Counted from the first letter of the stretch, positions 8,191 to 21,956 are shown. The stretch: DNA of 64,000 nt from Marinobacter sp. SS21 (GCF_028369065.1 NZ_JAQNDA010000003.1:310001-374000), one strand, 5' to 3'. Translations and numbers: made by a program. Notes: generated from the sequence alone by a model not told the origin.

Positions 8191-9225
8191 ATGTCCCAAG
8201 CCACCGCCCCCCGACTCCAAACTGGTTTCTCCCGTCGCTTCTGCGTAGCGCCAATGATGGATTGGACCACCACCCACTACCGCTATCTGGCCCGCATCCT
8301 TAGCCGCCATACCCTGCTGTACACCGAAATGGTCACCACCGGGGCGCTGATCCATGGCGATACCGAGCGATTCCTCCGCCACGACGAGGCGGAGTACCCG
8401 CTGGCCCTGCAGTTAGGCGGCAGCGATGCCAGGGAACTGGCCCACTGCGCGGCACTGGCGGAGAAGTTCGGATTTGATGAAGTGAACCTGAACGTGGGCT
8501 GCCCCAGCGACCGGGTGCAGAACAACATGATCGGAGCCTGCCTGATGGGCTACCCGCAGAAAGTGGCGGAAGGCGTTCGGGCCATGCAGGAGGCCACGTC
8601 GTTGCCGGTCACCGTGAAGCATCGCATTGGCATTGATGGCCGGGAATCCTGGGACGATCTGTGCGAATTCATCGAGACGGTGTCAGAGGCCGGGTGCCAG
8701 ACGTTCATTGTGCATGCCCGCATCGCGATTCTCGACGGTCTGAGCCCGAAAGAGAACCGGGAAGTTCCGCCGCTGAAGTACGACTGGGTCTATCGTCTGA
8801 AGGAGAAGTACCCGCAGCTGGAGATCCTCATCAATGGCGGCATCAAAACGTTCGAGGAGTGCCACCACCACCTCGCCCACACCGATGGCGTGATGCTGGG
8901 ACGGGAGGCTTATCACAACCCATGGTTGCTGGCCGGGGTCGACCCAACATTTTTTTCCGCGGCAGCCCCGATAACGTCTCGTCATGACGCGCTGAGAGCG
9001 ATGATGCCCTTCCTTGAAGAGGAACTGTCCCGCGGCGTCCAACTGGGCCACATGACCCGCCACTTGCTGGGATTGTTCCACGGCCAGCCTGGTGGTCGTC
9101 AATTCCGTCGCCACATTAGTGAGAACGCCCATAAGCCCGGAGCCGGGCTGGATGTTGTGGAAAAGGCCATGGCCCTGGTACCGGAAGCACCCGCCCGGTT
9201 CGCCGGCCCCGAGCTGGCCACCTGA
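8191..9225 (+). CDS. dusA: tRNA-dihydrouridine synthase A
   Basis: A 344-residue FMN enzyme that uses NADPH to reduce uridine to dihydrouridine in the tRNA D-loop; the DusA subfamily acts at positions 20/20a. The TIM-barrel start [15 protein letters not shown], the catalytic cysteine in [12 protein letters not shown] (about Cys104), VKHRIGID and the FMN-phosphate loop [11 protein letters not shown] are all present. The length fits E. coli DusA. I chose ATG 8191, with AAGG nine bases upstream, over the in-frame ATG at 8146, whose extra 15 residues have no counterpart in DusA proteins I recall. It stands alone, divergent from the signalling cluster. Confidence 0.95.
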   Translation: MSQATAPRLQTGFSRRFCVAPMMDWTTTHYRYLARILSRHTLLYTEMVTTGALIHGDTERFLRHDEAEYPLALQLGGSDARELAHCAALAEKFGFDEVNLNVGCPSDRVQNNMIGACLMGYPQKVAEGVRAMQEATSLPVTVKHRIGIDGRESWDDLCEFIETVSEAGCQTFIVHARIAILDGLSPKENREVPPLKYDWVYRLKEKYPQLEILINGGIKTFEECHHHLAHTDGVMLGREAYHNPWLLAGVDPTFFSAAAPITSRHDALRAMMPFLEEELSRGVQLGHMTRHLLGLFHGQPGGRQFRRHISENAHKPGAGLDVVEKAMALVPEAPARFAGPELAT

Positions 9226-9397
9226 AATCTCAAGCACCTGCGTTACCAAACGCTCATGGTGCTGCCTGCCGGTCTTTGCGCTTCTTGTTCCTGTCAAATT
9301 GCCCGGTTATTGTAGACGTAACGGCGCGCAATACTGTTGCCCAGAGGAACCGCCCGTTGGAGGTTCCCCCATAACAAAGTTCAGGATGACAGGACGA

Positions 9398-10363
9398 ATG
9401 ACCAGCAAACTCGACCAGCTCAAGACCATGACCACCGTGGTCGCCGACACCGGCGACCTGGATGCTATCGCCCATTGGCGGCCTCAGGATGCGACCACCA
9501 ACCCGTCGCTGCTGCTCAAGGCCGCCGCCGCCGATAGTTACCGCCCGATGCTGGATGCGGCCGTCGACGACGCCCGGCGCCAGGGCGGCAGTGACAGCGA
9601 GCAGCTGAGCTATGCGACCGACATGCTGGCGGTACGGGCCGGAGCCCAGATCCTCAACCTGATCCCTGGCGTAGTCTCTACCGAAGTCGATGCCCGACTG
9701 TCCTTTGACACCAGCGCAACCCTGGCCCGCGCCCGCCGTTTGATTGAACTCTACGATCAGCGTGGCGTGGATACCAAGCGTATCCTGATCAAGATCGCCT
9801 CCACCTGGGAAGGCATCCGGGCCGCCGAGCAACTGGAGAAGGACGGCATCCACTGCAATCTGACGCTGCTCTTCTCTTTCACCCAGGCAGCTGCCTGTGC
9901 CGATGCCGGGGCATACCTGATCTCGCCCTTTGTGGGCCGAATTCTCGACTGGCACCTGGCCAACAGCGACCGGGACGCCTTCCCCGCAGCCGAAGATCCA
10001 GGCGTGCTTTCCGTCTCGCGAATCTACAATTACTACAAGACCCACCACTACGACACCGTCGTGATGGGCGCCAGTTTCCGCAATACTGGCGAGATTGAAA
10101 TGTTGGCAGGCTGCGACCGGTTGACCATCAGTCCTCCCCTGCTTCAGGAGCTGGCGGAAGATTCCGGCCAGTTGACACGCCGGCTATCCAGCGAGGCGGC
10201 CCGAAACGGTGATCGCCCCGTTAACATGACCGAAGCCATGTTCCGCTGGGAGTCCAATGAAGATGCCATGGCCACGGAGAAACTCGCCGACGGCATTCGC
10301 CGGTTTGCTGCCGACCAGGTTGAACTGGAAAACCGTGTCCGCCGCCTGGCCGCGGCCGCCTGA
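9398..10363 (+). CDS. tal: Transaldolase (TalB type)
   Basis: A 321-residue cytosolic enzyme of the pentose phosphate pathway that moves a dihydroxyacetone unit between sedoheptulose-7-phosphate and glyceraldehyde-3-phosphate. The Schiff-base lysine is Lys132 in [13 protein letters not shown], the same number as in E. coli TalB. Other family blocks are [12 protein letters not shown] and [19 protein letters not shown]. The frame is open from 9092, but AGGA seven bases before the ATG at 9398 and the alignment to the TalB N-terminus fix the start; the upstream part is antisense or out-of-frame to dusA. Confidence 0.96.
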   Translation: MTSKLDQLKTMTTVVADTGDLDAIAHWRPQDATTNPSLLLKAAAADSYRPMLDAAVDDARRQGGSDSEQLSYATDMLAVRAGAQILNLIPGVVSTEVDARLSFDTSATLARARRLIELYDQRGVDTKRILIKIASTWEGIRAAEQLEKDGIHCNLTLLFSFTQAAACADAGAYLISPFVGRILDWHLANSDRDAFPAAEDPGVLSVSRIYNYYKTHHYDTVVMGASFRNTGEIEMLAGCDRLTISPPLLQELAEDSGQLTRRLSSEAARNGDRPVNMTEAMFRWESNEDAMATEKLADGIRRFAADQVELENRVRRLAAAA

Positions 10364-10418
10364 GCCCCGGCGGGCACTTTCGATTGATCGCGCCGGCAGA
10401 GAGATGGGTTAGCACTCA

Positions 10419-10874
10419 ATGATCGACAAGTTGAAACAATTTTTTGCGACCGCCAGCGCCGAGTCGTCGCCCAGCCAGCACCAGTTAGCGGTGGCCGCCA
10501 CCGCCCTGATGGTGCAGGTGGCGCGTGCCGATCGCCAGCAGGACGACCGTGAGCTCCAGGCCATGCTGGACAGCGCGATAAAGGCACACGAAGTCAGTCC
10601 CAAGGAAGCACAGGACATACTGGACGATGCCCTGGCCCAAGCCGATGACGCGACGTCGCTGTATCAGTTTACCGGCCTGATCAATGCCCAACTCGACCAG
10701 GTCGCCAAGCAGGCACTGCTGCAAAGTATCTGGCTAGTGGCCTTCGCCGATGGACACATCGACCACTACGAAGAACACCTGATTCGCCGCATGGCCGACC
10801 TGCTCCATCTTAACCATCGTGAGTACATCCAGGCGAAGCACAACGCCGAGCAGGCTCACGCAGCACGAGGATAA
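10419..10874 (+). CDS. TerB-like tellurite-resistance family protein
   Basis: A 151-residue all-helical protein with the two acidic loops of the TerB fold: ARADRQQDDRE (about 31-41) and AFADGHIDHYEEHLIRR (about 107-123). TerB folds bind metal ions through such acidic residues, and the physiological role of chromosomal single-copy members is unknown. There is no other ter gene here, so the family name should not be read as tellurite resistance. The ribosome site is weak (GAGAG about 14 bases upstream). It is followed ten bases later by the DAHP synthase gene, suggesting co-transcription. Confidence 0.8.
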   Translation: MIDKLKQFFATASAESSPSQHQLAVAATALMVQVARADRQQDDRELQAMLDSAIKAHEVSPKEAQDILDDALAQADDATSLYQFTGLINAQLDQVAKQALLQSIWLVAFADGHIDHYEEHLIRRMADLLHLNHREYIQAKHNAEQAHAARG

Positions 10875-10884
10875 GGAGGCCGCT

Positions 10885-12015
10885 ATGCTGGCCATTCTTC
10901 ACCCGGATACACAGCTCGACAGCGAGGAATATCGGCAAACCCTGCACTTTCTGGAGAACCTGCCCGGGATCTCCGTACGGGTTCATGAGGTTCAAGGGGC
11001 CAAGCAGCGACTCACCGAAATCTATCTGCTCGGCGACACCAAGTCATTGAACCAGGAAGACATCATGGCACTGCCGGCGGTGGAACGGGTCATTCGCATC
11101 TCCGATGAATACCGCATCCTCGGTCGCCACCGCGATGACCATCGGCTCAGTGGCTTTACCTATAATGACGTCACCTTCGATCAGGACAGCCTCAACGTCT
11201 TTGCCGGCCTGTGCGCCGTCGACACCCCCGACCATGTCGAGATCATGATGCAGACCCTGGAGGCACACGGCCAGCTGTGTACCCGCATGGGCGCCTACAA
11301 GCCCCGCACCAATCCCTATTCGTTCCAGGGCCATGGTAAGGGCTGCTTGCCCTGGGTGTTCGAGAAGGCCGGCAAACATGGCATCAAGGTCATCGCCATG
11401 GAGATTACCCACGAAAGCCATATTGAGGAGATCGACACCTGCCTGGAAAAACTTGGCCGCCCTACCGGTGTGATGCTTCAGGTGGGCACTCGCAACACTC
11501 AGAATTTCGAATTGCTTAAGGCCATTGGCCGCCAGAGCACCTACCCGGTGCTGCTCAAACGTGGCTTTGGGATCACCCTCGACGAGTCGCTCAATGCCGC
11601 CGAATACCTCGCCAGCGAAGGTAATGCCAAGGTCGTGTTCTGCCTCCGGGGCATGAAGACCGAAGCCGGCAACCCACACCGAAACATGGTGGACTTCGCC
11701 CACGTGCCGGTGGTAAAACGTCTCACCCGAATGCCGGTATGCATAGACCCTTCACACTCGGTAGGCAGCCGGGAGCACGCGCCGGATGGCATCCTCGACC
11801 TGATGCATGTGACCGCGCAGGGCGTCATCGCCGGCGCCAACATGGTACTGGTGGACTTCCACCCGATGCCGGAAAAGGCGCTGGTGGACGGCCCTCAAGC
11901 GCTGTTGCTGGAAGAACTGCCGGCGTACCTGGAAGACATACAGCTGTGCCATGAGACCTGGAAAAAACGCCAGGTGCTGCACGGCAAGATACAACTCAAC
12001 GGCTTAGGTGGGTAA
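10885..12015 (+). CDS. 3-deoxy-7-phosphoheptulonate (DAHP) synthase, type I-beta with N-terminal regulatory domain
   Basis: A 376-residue enzyme that condenses phosphoenolpyruvate with erythrose-4-phosphate, the first step of the shikimate pathway. Residues 1-95 form a ferredoxin-like regulatory domain of the kind seen in I-beta enzymes. The catalytic TIM barrel shows RMGAYKPRTNPYSFQG, VMLQVGTRNTQNFELL, PVLLKRGFG, the metal Cys region VVFCLRGMKTE and CIDPSHSVGSR. AAGGAGG six bases before the ATG at 10885 sets the start. This family differs in sequence from E. coli AroF/G/H, so I give no symbol. The transaldolase upstream links it loosely to erythrose-4-phosphate supply. Confidence 0.92.
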   Translation: MLAILHPDTQLDSEEYRQTLHFLENLPGISVRVHEVQGAKQRLTEIYLLGDTKSLNQEDIMALPAVERVIRISDEYRILGRHRDDHRLSGFTYNDVTFDQDSLNVFAGLCAVDTPDHVEIMMQTLEAHGQLCTRMGAYKPRTNPYSFQGHGKGCLPWVFEKAGKHGIKVIAMEITHESHIEEIDTCLEKLGRPTGVMLQVGTRNTQNFELLKAIGRQSTYPVLLKRGFGITLDESLNAAEYLASEGNAKVVFCLRGMKTEAGNPHRNMVDFAHVPVVKRLTRMPVCIDPSHSVGSREHAPDGILDLMHVTAQGVIAGANMVLVDFHPMPEKALVDGPQALLLEELPAYLEDIQLCHETWKKRQVLHGKIQLNGLGG

Positions 12016-12024
12016 AGCGGTATT

Positions 12025-12831
12025 ATGATTGTCTACGGCCATCGGGGCGCCAAGGGAGAGGCGCCAGAAAACACTCTCGCCGGCTTCGTGCATGCCTATC
12101 GGCAGGGTATTCGCCACTTCGAATTTGACCTGGTGCTGTCCAGTGACGGCCTACCCATGGTAATTCACGATCTGTGCCTGGAACGCACCACCGGAAAGCC
12201 CGGCAAGGTTGCCGACCACCCCGCCGATGAACTCCGCCGGATGGATGCCCGCCATCATGCCGCCAAGTGGCCGACACCAACGGGCATCCCTTCACTGGAG
12301 GATGTGCTGGCCGCCATTCCCGAGTTCAAACACTTGCAACTCGAGGTCAAGAGCGACAAACGCCAGCGCCTCAATGTGCTGGGTAATCGGCTCACCGAGC
12401 TGATCCAACGCCAGCACCTGTACCAACGCGTGGTGATCACCTCTGCCGACACCTGGTTCCTTCAGGAAGTTCACCGGCGGGATCGGCGCATCCAGATTGG
12501 TGTGGTCATCGATCGACGATTTCCCAAGCCCATCAGCGTGGCCAAGCGGCTGAACTGCAATTATCTGATCCTGAACTGGAAGCTCTGCAGCGATACACTG
12601 GTGGCCGAGGCCCATCGCCATGACCTGCACGTGTCAACCTGGACCGTCAACCGCATTCACGACATGGTGGCGCTGGAATCCCAGGGCGTCGACAGCATCA
12701 TCACGGATTTTCCCACCAGTACCCGAATTTTCTTCGACAACCGCACCGGCGCCTTGCCGCACCTGACACTGCAAGCCGCGTCCCATGGCGACAATGATGC
12801 GGAACGGCCGTCGCTATCGGTCAGTGAGTAA
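12025..12831 (+). CDS. ugpQ: Glycerophosphodiester phosphodiesterase
   Basis: A 268-residue GDPD-family enzyme that hydrolyses glycerophosphodiesters to glycerol-3-phosphate and an alcohol. The catalytic pattern is complete: HRGAKGEAPENT at the N-terminus, FEFDLVLSSDGLPMVIHD (metal-binding Glu-Asp and catalytic His, about 33-50), LQLEVKSD, and the closing WTVNRIHDM with ITDFP. It has no signal peptide, which fits a cytosolic UgpQ-like enzyme. It starts nine bases after the DAHP synthase stop. A strong hairpin at 12865-12896 follows. Confidence 0.88.
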   Translation: MIVYGHRGAKGEAPENTLAGFVHAYRQGIRHFEFDLVLSSDGLPMVIHDLCLERTTGKPGKVADHPADELRRMDARHHAAKWPTPTGIPSLEDVLAAIPEFKHLQLEVKSDKRQRLNVLGNRLTELIQRQHLYQRVVITSADTWFLQEVHRRDRRIQIGVVIDRRFPKPISVAKRLNCNYLILNWKLCSDTLVAEAHRHDLHVSTWTVNRIHDMVALESQGVDSIITDFPTSTRIFFDNRTGALPHLTLQAASHGDNDAERPSLSVSE

Positions 12832-12864
12832 CCTCGGCCCTGGCAGAGATTTTTCGTCGAAGTG

Positions 12865-12896
12865 GGTGGCCCGGCGGTGAATCACCGCAGGCCACC
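12865..12896. terminator. Strong hairpin between convergent ugpQ and sthA
   Basis: GGTGGCC (12865-12871) pairs with GGCCACC (12890-12896), and GCGGTG (12874-12879) with CACCGC (12883-12888), leaving a three-base loop and one small internal bulge. It lies between two converging genes and reads equally well on both strands. Neither strand has a proper T run after it, so intrinsic termination would be inefficient. Confidence 0.5.
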
Positions 12897-12905
12897 GCGG
12901 CGGGA

Positions 12906-14297
12906 TCAGAAGATCCGGTTCAGGCCATTAAGTGCCGCAACCCGATAGGCTTCGGCCATGGTTGGGTAATTGAAGGTGGTGTTGATGAAATAGTCGAGCG
13001 AATTGGCGTCACCGGGCTGATTCATAATGGCTTGCCCGATATGAACGATCTCTGCCGCCTGGTCCCCGAAACAGTGAATGCCCAAAATTTCCCGGCTTTC
13101 GCGGTGGAACAGAATCTTCAGCATGCCGACCGCTTCGCCGGTAATCTGGGCTCTGGCCAAATCCTTGAAAAACGCCTGGCCAACCTCGTACGGCACTTTG
13201 GCTTCAGTCAGCTCTCTCTCGGTCTTGCCAACCGAGCTGATCTCGGGAATGGTATAGATCCCCGTAGGCACATCCGATACGTAGCGGAAATACTGGTCGT
13301 GTACGATGTCCGAGGCCGCTGACCGGCCCTGATCGTAGGCCGCACTAGCCAGACTGGGCCAGCCGATCACGTCCCCGGCGGCATAGATGTGAGGCACCTC
13401 GGTTCGGTAATGCTCATCGACCGTCAATTGACCGCGCCCATTGGCTTCCAGACCAACATTTTCCAGGCCCAGCTTGTCGGTGTTTCCGGTACGGCCGTTG
13501 CACCACAAAAACGCATCGGCACGAATTTTTTTGCCGGACTGCAACGACAGCACCACGCCGTGATCGTCGCCTTCCACCGATTCATACTGCTCGTTGTGTC
13601 GCACCAACACCCCGTTGTTGCGCAGGTGGTAACTGAGCGCGTCCGATATCTCGTCATCCAGAAACGTCAACAGCCGGCTGCCCGGGTTGATCAGATCCAC
13701 CTTGACCCCCAGCCCAGCGAAGATGGACGCGTACTCCGAGCCGATAACACCGGCGCCATAGATGATCAGCGTGCGGGGGGTGTGGGAAAGCTTAAGAATG
13801 GTGTCGCTGTTATAAATGCGGCGATGGCGGAAATTCACATCTGGCGGCAGATAGGGCCGCGACCCCGTGGCAATAACAATGGTCTCGGCGTGAAGAATGT
13901 CACCGCTCTGACTGCCACGCACCTCCACCCGATTGGCATCGAGAAACCGGGCTTTGCCGCTGATCAGGTCAATCTTGTTACGGGCATAGAACTGAGTGCG
14001 CAGTTTGACCTGCTTGCCAATCACCCGCTGGGCATTTTGCAATACCCGGGGAAAGGAAAACCAACGCGGTTCGCCGATATCCCGGAACATCTGATTGGTG
14101 TTGAAGGTGATGATCTGCTTGACGGAATGCCGAAGCGCCTTGGATGGAATGGTGCCCCAATGCGTACAGTTGCCACCCACCGTCGGCTTGTCTTCTATGA
14201 TTGCGACCCGTTTGCCATTCTTCGCCGCATTCATCGCCGCGCCCTCCCCGGAAGGGCCCGCGCCGATAACGACGACGTCGTAATGATGCTCTGCCAT
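12906..14297 (-). CDS. sthA: Si-specific NAD(P)+ transhydrogenase (soluble)
   Basis: A 463-residue soluble flavoprotein that passes hydride between NADPH and NAD+, balancing the two pools. The FAD motif [10 protein letters not shown] is at residues 10-19, a second Rossmann motif [14 protein letters not shown] near 180, and [16 protein letters not shown] near 310. The disulfide-reductase motif reads CTHWGTIPS, so the second redox Cys of lipoamide-dehydrogenase relatives is Thr, which is the hallmark of SthA. The gene lies just downstream of the nqr/nqrM group, as recalled from Pseudomonas. Confidence 0.96.
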   Translation of the reverse strand: MAEHHYDVVVIGAGPSGEGAAMNAAKNGKRVAIIEDKPTVGGNCTHWGTIPSKALRHSVKQIITFNTNQMFRDIGEPRWFSFPRVLQNAQRVIGKQVKLRTQFYARNKIDLISGKARFLDANRVEVRGSQSGDILHAETIVIATGSRPYLPPDVNFRHRRIYNSDTILKLSHTPRTLIIYGAGVIGSEYASIFAGLGVKVDLINPGSRLLTFLDDEISDALSYHLRNNGVLVRHNEQYESVEGDDHGVVLSLQSGKKIRADAFLWCNGRTGNTDKLGLENVGLEANGRGQLTVDEHYRTEVPHIYAAGDVIGWPSLASAAYDQGRSAASDIVHDQYFRYVSDVPTGIYTIPEISSVGKTERELTEAKVPYEVGQAFFKDLARAQITGEAVGMLKILFHRESREILGIHCFGDQAAEIVHIGQAIMNQPGDANSLDYFINTTFNYPTMAEAYRVAALNGLNRIF

Positions 14298-14412
14298 GCT
14301 TGCAGTTACTCCCTATCTACATCGTTTCCCAGGCCAACACCGAATACACCTTGTGTGTTGGGTTCTCCCAGCGAATCGCAGAGCGCCGGGGGGCTATTCG
14401 GCCTTGTACCAA

Positions 14413-14658
14413 TTATTGTTTGGTTTTGCTTGCATCATAGGCCAAGGCTTCGGCGGTCTTGCCTTCACTGGCCAGGCGATCATTTTCTTCCTTGCACTTC
14501 TTGGTGTTGCCACCACAGATTTCACAGGCACCATCGATGCCCAGCGCGCCAATTCCCCCGCAGGTGCCGCTGATGGGTTTGCGCCCGAGAATAACCCCGA
14601 TGGACATCGCCACCAGCAAAATACCAACGATGACAAAAACCAGCAGAAACGTACCCAT
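14413..14658 (-). CDS. nqrM: Na+-NQR maturation protein NqrM
   Basis: An 81-residue protein with one N-terminal membrane helix (about 4-25) and a cysteine-rich tail: GTCGGIGALGIDGACEICGG followed by KKC. NqrM is needed to assemble the Cys-ligated iron centre between NqrD and NqrE, and this spacing of four cysteines is its signature. Longer frames that cover the same bases in another phase are shadows. It follows apbE by 21 bases, completing the NQR assembly set. Confidence 0.93.
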   Translation of the reverse strand: MGTFLLVFVIVGILLVAMSIGVILGRKPISGTCGGIGALGIDGACEICGGNTKKCKEENDRLASEGKTAEALAYDASKTKQ

Positions 14659-14679
14659 TGTCCTACCCTCTCAGCCCGG

Positions 14680-15729
14680 TCATTCCACCAGATAGGCGGA
14701 AAATGCCGGGGTAAAATGTGATTCGAAACCACCTTCTCCGCGAATGATAAAGTAAGCGGCAATATTCTCACGCACTGCCAGTTCGCGGGCTTTCTGATAA
14801 CCCATGACATTAAAGGCAGTCGCTATCCCATCTGCCAGCATACAGTTTTCTGCGATAACCGTCACAGACGCCAGGTTATGGCTGATGGGCTGGCCAGTAA
14901 GCGGGTCAATGGTATGGGAAAAACGCTTGCCATTGGCTTCGTAATAATTGCGATAATCGCCTGAGGTCGCCATGCCATGGCGTTCCAGGGCAACAATCCG
15001 GTTGATCATCCGGCGCTCAGACACCGGTTCCTCGATGGCCAACCGCCAGGCATCGCCACCCGGCTTACGGCCCTGAACCCGAACCTCGCCCCCGATTTCC
15101 ACCAGAAACGCGGATATGCCCTGCTCAGTCAGGTAGCGGGCTACCGCATCCACGCCATAGCCTTTGGCGATGGCCGAAAGATCCAAATATTGCGAACGGC
15201 GTGTGCGCAGTGCCGGCGGTGCTTCCTGCAGTTCGATATTTCGGTAGCCGATCTGAGCCAGGCGTTGGGCCAGAACTTCCGGCTCAGGCACCGTCTCCGG
15301 GCGAGCCTCTGGACCGAAGCCCCACAGGTTGACCACTGGACCAACGGTGATATCGAAGGCACCCCCACTGAACTCGGAAATCTGACGCGACGCGGCCAAC
15401 ACCGTGTGCAAGTCCGCAGAAATGGGATGCCAGGCCTGCTGGTTCGGGGCGCGGTTGAACGTCGACAGTTCCGAATCGCTCCGCCAGGTGGACATGGAAG
15501 CGTCTACTTGCGCCAGTACCTCGACGATACCCTGGCCCAGATTCTCCAGACGATCCGGGTCTTCGGTCAATACGACGTTGATATGATAACGAGTGCCAAA
15601 AACAGGGCCTGAAAGCTCCCAGATTCTTGGCTCTTCCTGAAACGAGCAACCCGCCAGGGCCGCGAGCGCCAGCGTCAGGACGACGCTGGCAAACACACCC
15701 CTGACGGGCCGGATCATGCGGAATGTCAT
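14680..15729 (-). CDS. apbE: FAD:protein FMN transferase (lipoprotein)
   Basis: A 349-residue periplasmic lipoprotein with lipobox LAGC (Cys28). ApbE splits FAD and attaches FMN through a phosphoester to threonine in S-G-A-T-type motifs. Its NQR targets here are NqrB (GFSGATALS) and NqrC ([10 protein letters not shown]), both present upstream in the same operon. Family blocks seen are MSTWRSDSELSTFNR, GGAFDITVGPVVNLWGFG, DLSAIAKGYGVDAVA, VEIGGEVRVQG and SHTIDPLTGQPI. It begins nine bases after nqrF. Confidence 0.95.
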   Translation of the reverse strand: MTFRMIRPVRGVFASVVLTLALAALAGCSFQEEPRIWELSGPVFGTRYHINVVLTEDPDRLENLGQGIVEVLAQVDASMSTWRSDSELSTFNRAPNQQAWHPISADLHTVLAASRQISEFSGGAFDITVGPVVNLWGFGPEARPETVPEPEVLAQRLAQIGYRNIELQEAPPALRTRRSQYLDLSAIAKGYGVDAVARYLTEQGISAFLVEIGGEVRVQGRKPGGDAWRLAIEEPVSERRMINRIVALERHGMATSGDYRNYYEANGKRFSHTIDPLTGQPISHNLASVTVIAENCMLADGIATAFNVMGYQKARELAVRENIAAYFIIRGEGGFESHFTPAFSAYLVE

Positions 15730-15738
15730 CAGGCTTGC

Positions 15739-16965
15739 TTAACCCCCGAAGTCATCCAGCATGATGTTCTCGTCCTCAACACCCAGATCCTTCAGCATCT
15801 TGATGACGGACGCGTTCATGATTGGGGGTCCACACATGTAGAACTCACAATCTTCAGGAGCCGGGTGGTCCTTCAGATAGTTCTCATACAACACGTTGTG
15901 GATAAAACCGGTGTAGCCGGTCCAGTTGTCTTCTGGCAATGCATCAGACAACGCGACGTGCCACTGGAAGTTGTCGTTCTCAGAGGCCAGGCCGTCGAAA
16001 TCTTCGACGTAGAACATCTCGCGCACGCTGCGCGCACCGTACCAGAACGTAATCTTCCGGTCGGAGTTCAAACGCTTGAGCTGATCGAAGATGTGCGAAC
16101 GCATGGGCGCCATACCGGCACCACCACCAATGAACACCATCTCGGCATCGGTTTTCTTGGCGAAGAACTCACCAAACGGCCCCATCACCGTTACCTTGTC
16201 ACCCGGCTTCAGGTTGAACACGTAGCTGGACATGATGCCCGGCGGGTGGTCGCTGCCAGGAGGCGGCGTGGCAATCCGGATATTGAACTTGAGAACACCC
16301 TTCTCTTCCGGATAGTTGGCCATGGAGTAGGCGCGGATGGTTTCTTCCTTGTTGATCGCCTTGTATCGCCAGATGTCGTGCTTGTCCCAATCCTCGTGGA
16401 ACTCCTCTTCGATGACGAAATCCTTGAAGTTGATTTCGTACGGAGGACACTCCAGCTGGACGTAGCCGCCGGCACGGAAGTCGACTTCCTCACCCTCGGG
16501 CAACTTCAGCACCAATTCCTTGATGAAAGTGGCAACGTTGTGGTTGGAGACAACCTCACACTCCCACTTCTTGACGCCAAAGAACTCTTCCGGCACTTCG
16601 ATCTTCATGTTCTGCTTCACCGGAACCTGGCAGGAAAGGCGCCAGCCTTCTTTTTCCTCGCGGTTGGTGAAGTGGGTCTTTTCAGTGGGCAGCATCGCAC
16701 CGCCACCTTCCAGAACCTTACATTTACACTGGGCACAGGTACCACCGCCACCGCAGGCGGAGGACAGGAAGATACCGCTGCCCGCCAGTGTCCCAAGCAG
16801 CTTTCCACCGGCTTCGGTGGTCAGCATGTGCTCTGGGTCATCGTTAATTTCAATAGTCACATCACCGGTGCTGACCAGCTTCGAGCGTGCCGCCAGGATA
16901 ATCGCCACAAGCGACAGCACGATAACGGTGAACATGACCACGCCGAGAATAATTTCTGTATTCAT
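15739..16965 (-). CDS. nqrF: Na+-translocating NADH:quinone reductase subunit F
   Basis: 408 residues. NqrF oxidises NADH and passes electrons through FAD and a [2Fe-2S] centre into the complex. An N-terminal membrane helix is followed by a ferredoxin domain whose ligands are Cys71, Cys77, Cys80 and Cys112 ([15 protein letters not shown] and LSCQVPV). The flavin domain shows [11 protein letters not shown]. The NAD(H) part shows [19 protein letters not shown] and [16 protein letters not shown], and the protein ends in the family's aromatic-poor DDFGG tail. It is the last structural nqr gene before apbE. Confidence 0.97.
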   Translation of the reverse strand: MNTEIILGVVMFTVIVLSLVAIILAARSKLVSTGDVTIEINDDPEHMLTTEAGGKLLGTLAGSGIFLSSACGGGGTCAQCKCKVLEGGGAMLPTEKTHFTNREEKEGWRLSCQVPVKQNMKIEVPEEFFGVKKWECEVVSNHNVATFIKELVLKLPEGEEVDFRAGGYVQLECPPYEINFKDFVIEEEFHEDWDKHDIWRYKAINKEETIRAYSMANYPEEKGVLKFNIRIATPPPGSDHPPGIMSSYVFNLKPGDKVTVMGPFGEFFAKKTDAEMVFIGGGAGMAPMRSHIFDQLKRLNSDRKITFWYGARSVREMFYVEDFDGLASENDNFQWHVALSDALPEDNWTGYTGFIHNVLYENYLKDHPAPEDCEFYMCGPPIMNASVIKMLKDLGVEDENIMLDDFGG

Positions 16966-17002
16966 GGTCTCGCCTTTTCGTTAAACCGAATCACCGGATT
17001 GA

Positions 17003-18276
<1,274 letters not shown>

Positions 18277-18278
18277 GA

Positions 18279-19085
18279 TCAGACCTCCCCTTGACGCAGT
18301 TTTTTCAGGAACGTCGCATAGCCGTTTTCACCCATCCAGTAGTTGAGCAGCTGCTCAACGCCACGACTGGTCAGGGTAGCACCCGACAGGGCATCGACTT
18401 TGTGTTCCTTGTTTTGATCGTTAGGATCAACGCCGCCTTTCACGAGACGAATCTGCGGCTGGATCAGGTTGTCGACGTCGTAGACGGTCTTACCGACCCA
18501 CTGTTGTTTCCAGCGCGGATTGTCGACCTCGCCACCCAGGCCCGGCGTTTCCGCGTGTGCGTAGAAACCCAGGCCTTCGATGGTGTTGGCGTCGCCTTCG
18601 AGCGAGACGAACCCGTACAGGGTGGACCACAGGCCATAACCGTGTACCGGCAGCACAACCCGCTGCAACTCGCCGTTCTCACTCAGGGTGAAGATCTTGG
18701 CGACATTCGGGCGACGCTTGATTCCTGCGGGATCCTCACCTGACGCCAAGGTCTCGGACAAGGCGGGATCGGAAGCAGCCCGGTACATGTCATACTTCAT
18801 GGCGTCTTCGAAACCAACGGCTTGAGGCTCCACGTACTCGCCAGTATCGAGATCCAGCAGGCGCACATCGAAGCGCTGGAACTGTTCTTCGATCTCGGCC
18901 GCGCTGGCGCCAGCGGGCAGCATGCCGGCAGCTGCCAGGATGTTGGACTTGATATCCAGGTTCTGGTTCGTCACCTGGGCAGGCTTGAGCATAACCGCAG
19001 CGGTGGACACCACCACTGAGCAGACGATGCACAATGCCAGCGCAACGATCAGGGTTCTGGAGACGGTTTCCTTGGCTTTAGACAC
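18279..19085 (-). CDS. nqrC: Na+-NQR subunit C
   Basis: 268 residues from a GTG at 19085, which has GGAGG eight bases upstream; this start gives the expected [19 protein letters not shown]-terminus with one membrane helix and overlaps the nqrB end by eight bases. An in-frame ATG at 19121 would add 12 residues and is less likely. NqrC carries covalent FMN in the periplasm, and the attachment motif [14 protein letters not shown] lies near residue 233. Confidence 0.95.
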   Translation of the reverse strand: MSKAKETVSRTLIVALALCIVCSVVVSTAAVMLKPAQVTNQNLDIKSNILAAAGMLPAGASAAEIEEQFQRFDVRLLDLDTGEYVEPQAVGFEDAMKYDMYRAASDPALSETLASGEDPAGIKRRPNVAKIFTLSENGELQRVVLPVHGYGLWSTLYGFVSLEGDANTIEGLGFYAHAETPGLGGEVDNPRWKQQWVGKTVYDVDNLIQPQIRLVKGGVDPNDQNKEHKVDALSGATLTSRGVEQLLNYWMGENGYATFLKKLRQGEV

Positions 19086-20283
19086 GGGCAAGCCTCCGTT
19101 TGATGTTGGCCTGAACCACATAGTGGTCCATCAGCGGAGCGAACAGGTTGGCGAACAGAATCGCCAGCATGATGCCTTCCGGGAACGCCGGGTTGATGAC
19201 GCGAATCAGCACCGTCATCACACCCACGAGAATACCGAAGCACCAGCGGCCGGTATTGGTCATTGCCGCGGAAACCGGGTCCGTCGCCATGAACATCATG
19301 CCGAAGGCAAAACCGCCGATCACCAAGTGCCAATGAGCTGGCACATCAAACATCGGGTTGGTATCGGAACCCACTGCGTTGAGCAACAGGCTCATCGCAA
19401 TCATGCCGATCAACACCCCACCAACAATGCGGTAGGAGGCGATTTTCATGATCAGCAGGATCAGGCCGCCAATGAGGACAGCCAGCGTGGAGGTTTCACC
19501 CATGGAGCCCTGGATGGTCCCCAGAAACGCGCTCATCCAGCCGATCTGCTGTTCCAGCGCTTCGACACCGCCGCTGGCAGCCCAGCTCAAGGCTGTCGCA
19601 CCACTGAAGCCGTCCACTGCATTCCAGACCGTGTCGCCTGAGATCTGAGCCGGGTAGGCAAAGTACAGGAAAGCACGGCCGGTCAGGGCTGGATTCAGGA
19701 AGTTCTTGCCAGTACCGCCGAACACTTCCTTGCCGATCACTACACCAAAGGTGATGCCCAGAGCCACCTGCCACAGCGGAATGGTGGGCGGGCAGATCAG
19801 CGCGAACAGAACGGACGTCACGAAGAAACCTTCATTGACTTCGTGACGGCGGACCGTGGCGAACAGCACTTCCCAGAAACCACCCACCGCGAAGGTGACG
19901 AAGTAAATGGGGAGGAAGTAGGCCATGCCGTAAACGAAGTTATCCCAGATGCTGGCGGCATCGTTACCGGCCAGGGCCTGGATAAAGGCCGTGCGCAAAC
20001 CGCCGTCGCCCATCAGGGCATCCGGGTTGGTCGCGAGGTAGCTGTTGGCCTGGAAACCGATGTTCCACATGCCAAAGAACATGGCCGGGAAAGTACACAG
20101 CCACACGGTGATCATCAGTCGCTTCAGGTCTACTCCGTCACGAACGTGAGCCGTGGTGGAGGTTACCTTGCCAGGACTGTAGAAAATGGTGTCAACGGCT
20201 TCGTACAGCGCATACCAGCGCTCGTACTTGCCGCCCTTTTCAAAGTGATGCTCGATGCCATCGAGATACGTACGAATACCCAT
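19078..20283 (-). CDS. nqrB: Na+-NQR subunit B
   Basis: 401 residues, a ten-helix membrane subunit that carries riboflavin and covalent FMN and forms much of the Na+ path. The FMN attachment motif [15 protein letters not shown] is near residue 226. [19 protein letters not shown] and [17 protein letters not shown] are family blocks. It lies six bases after nqrA. Confidence 0.97.
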   Translation of the reverse strand: MGIRTYLDGIEHHFEKGGKYERWYALYEAVDTIFYSPGKVTSTTAHVRDGVDLKRLMITVWLCTFPAMFFGMWNIGFQANSYLATNPDALMGDGGLRTAFIQALAGNDAASIWDNFVYGMAYFLPIYFVTFAVGGFWEVLFATVRRHEVNEGFFVTSVLFALICPPTIPLWQVALGITFGVVIGKEVFGGTGKNFLNPALTGRAFLYFAYPAQISGDTVWNAVDGFSGATALSWAASGGVEALEQQIGWMSAFLGTIQGSMGETSTLAVLIGGLILLIMKIASYRIVGGVLIGMIAMSLLLNAVGSDTNPMFDVPAHWHLVIGGFAFGMMFMATDPVSAAMTNTGRWCFGILVGVMTVLIRVINPAFPEGIMLAILFANLFAPLMDHYVVQANIKRRLARV

Positions 20284-20289
20284 ATCGCC

Positions 20290-21862
<1,573 letters not shown>

Positions 21863-21914
21863 CCGGAACTACTCCGACTTTGCACCTAAAACGCCAACGG
21901 CTTAAGGAGCTGCC

Positions 21915-21956
21915 ACCAAAAAGAAAACCCTCGATGACCTGAGTCAGCGAGGGTTT
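21915..21956 (-). terminator. Intrinsic terminator of gap
   Basis: On the minus strand AAACCCTCG (21948-21956) pairs perfectly with CGAGGGTTT (21925-21933) around a 14-base loop, and the stem is followed by TTTTCTTTTT. It lies about 40 bases after the gap stop codon and separates gap from the nqr promoter. Confidence 0.85.

Noticed and set aside
9092..9397. N-terminal extension of transaldolase
   Set aside because: The frame overlaps the dusA 3' end out of phase, and ribosome site plus family length place the start at 9398.
10419..10874. Tellurite resistance operon
   Set aside because: Only a lone TerB-fold gene; no terA, C, D or E neighbours.
13389..14573. Plus-strand open frame (394 codons)
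   Set aside because: Antisense to sthA, whose motifs are complete.
14394..14810. Alternative gene over nqrM and the apbE end
   Set aside because: Different frame from nqrM, which has the diagnostic cysteines; product shows no family features.
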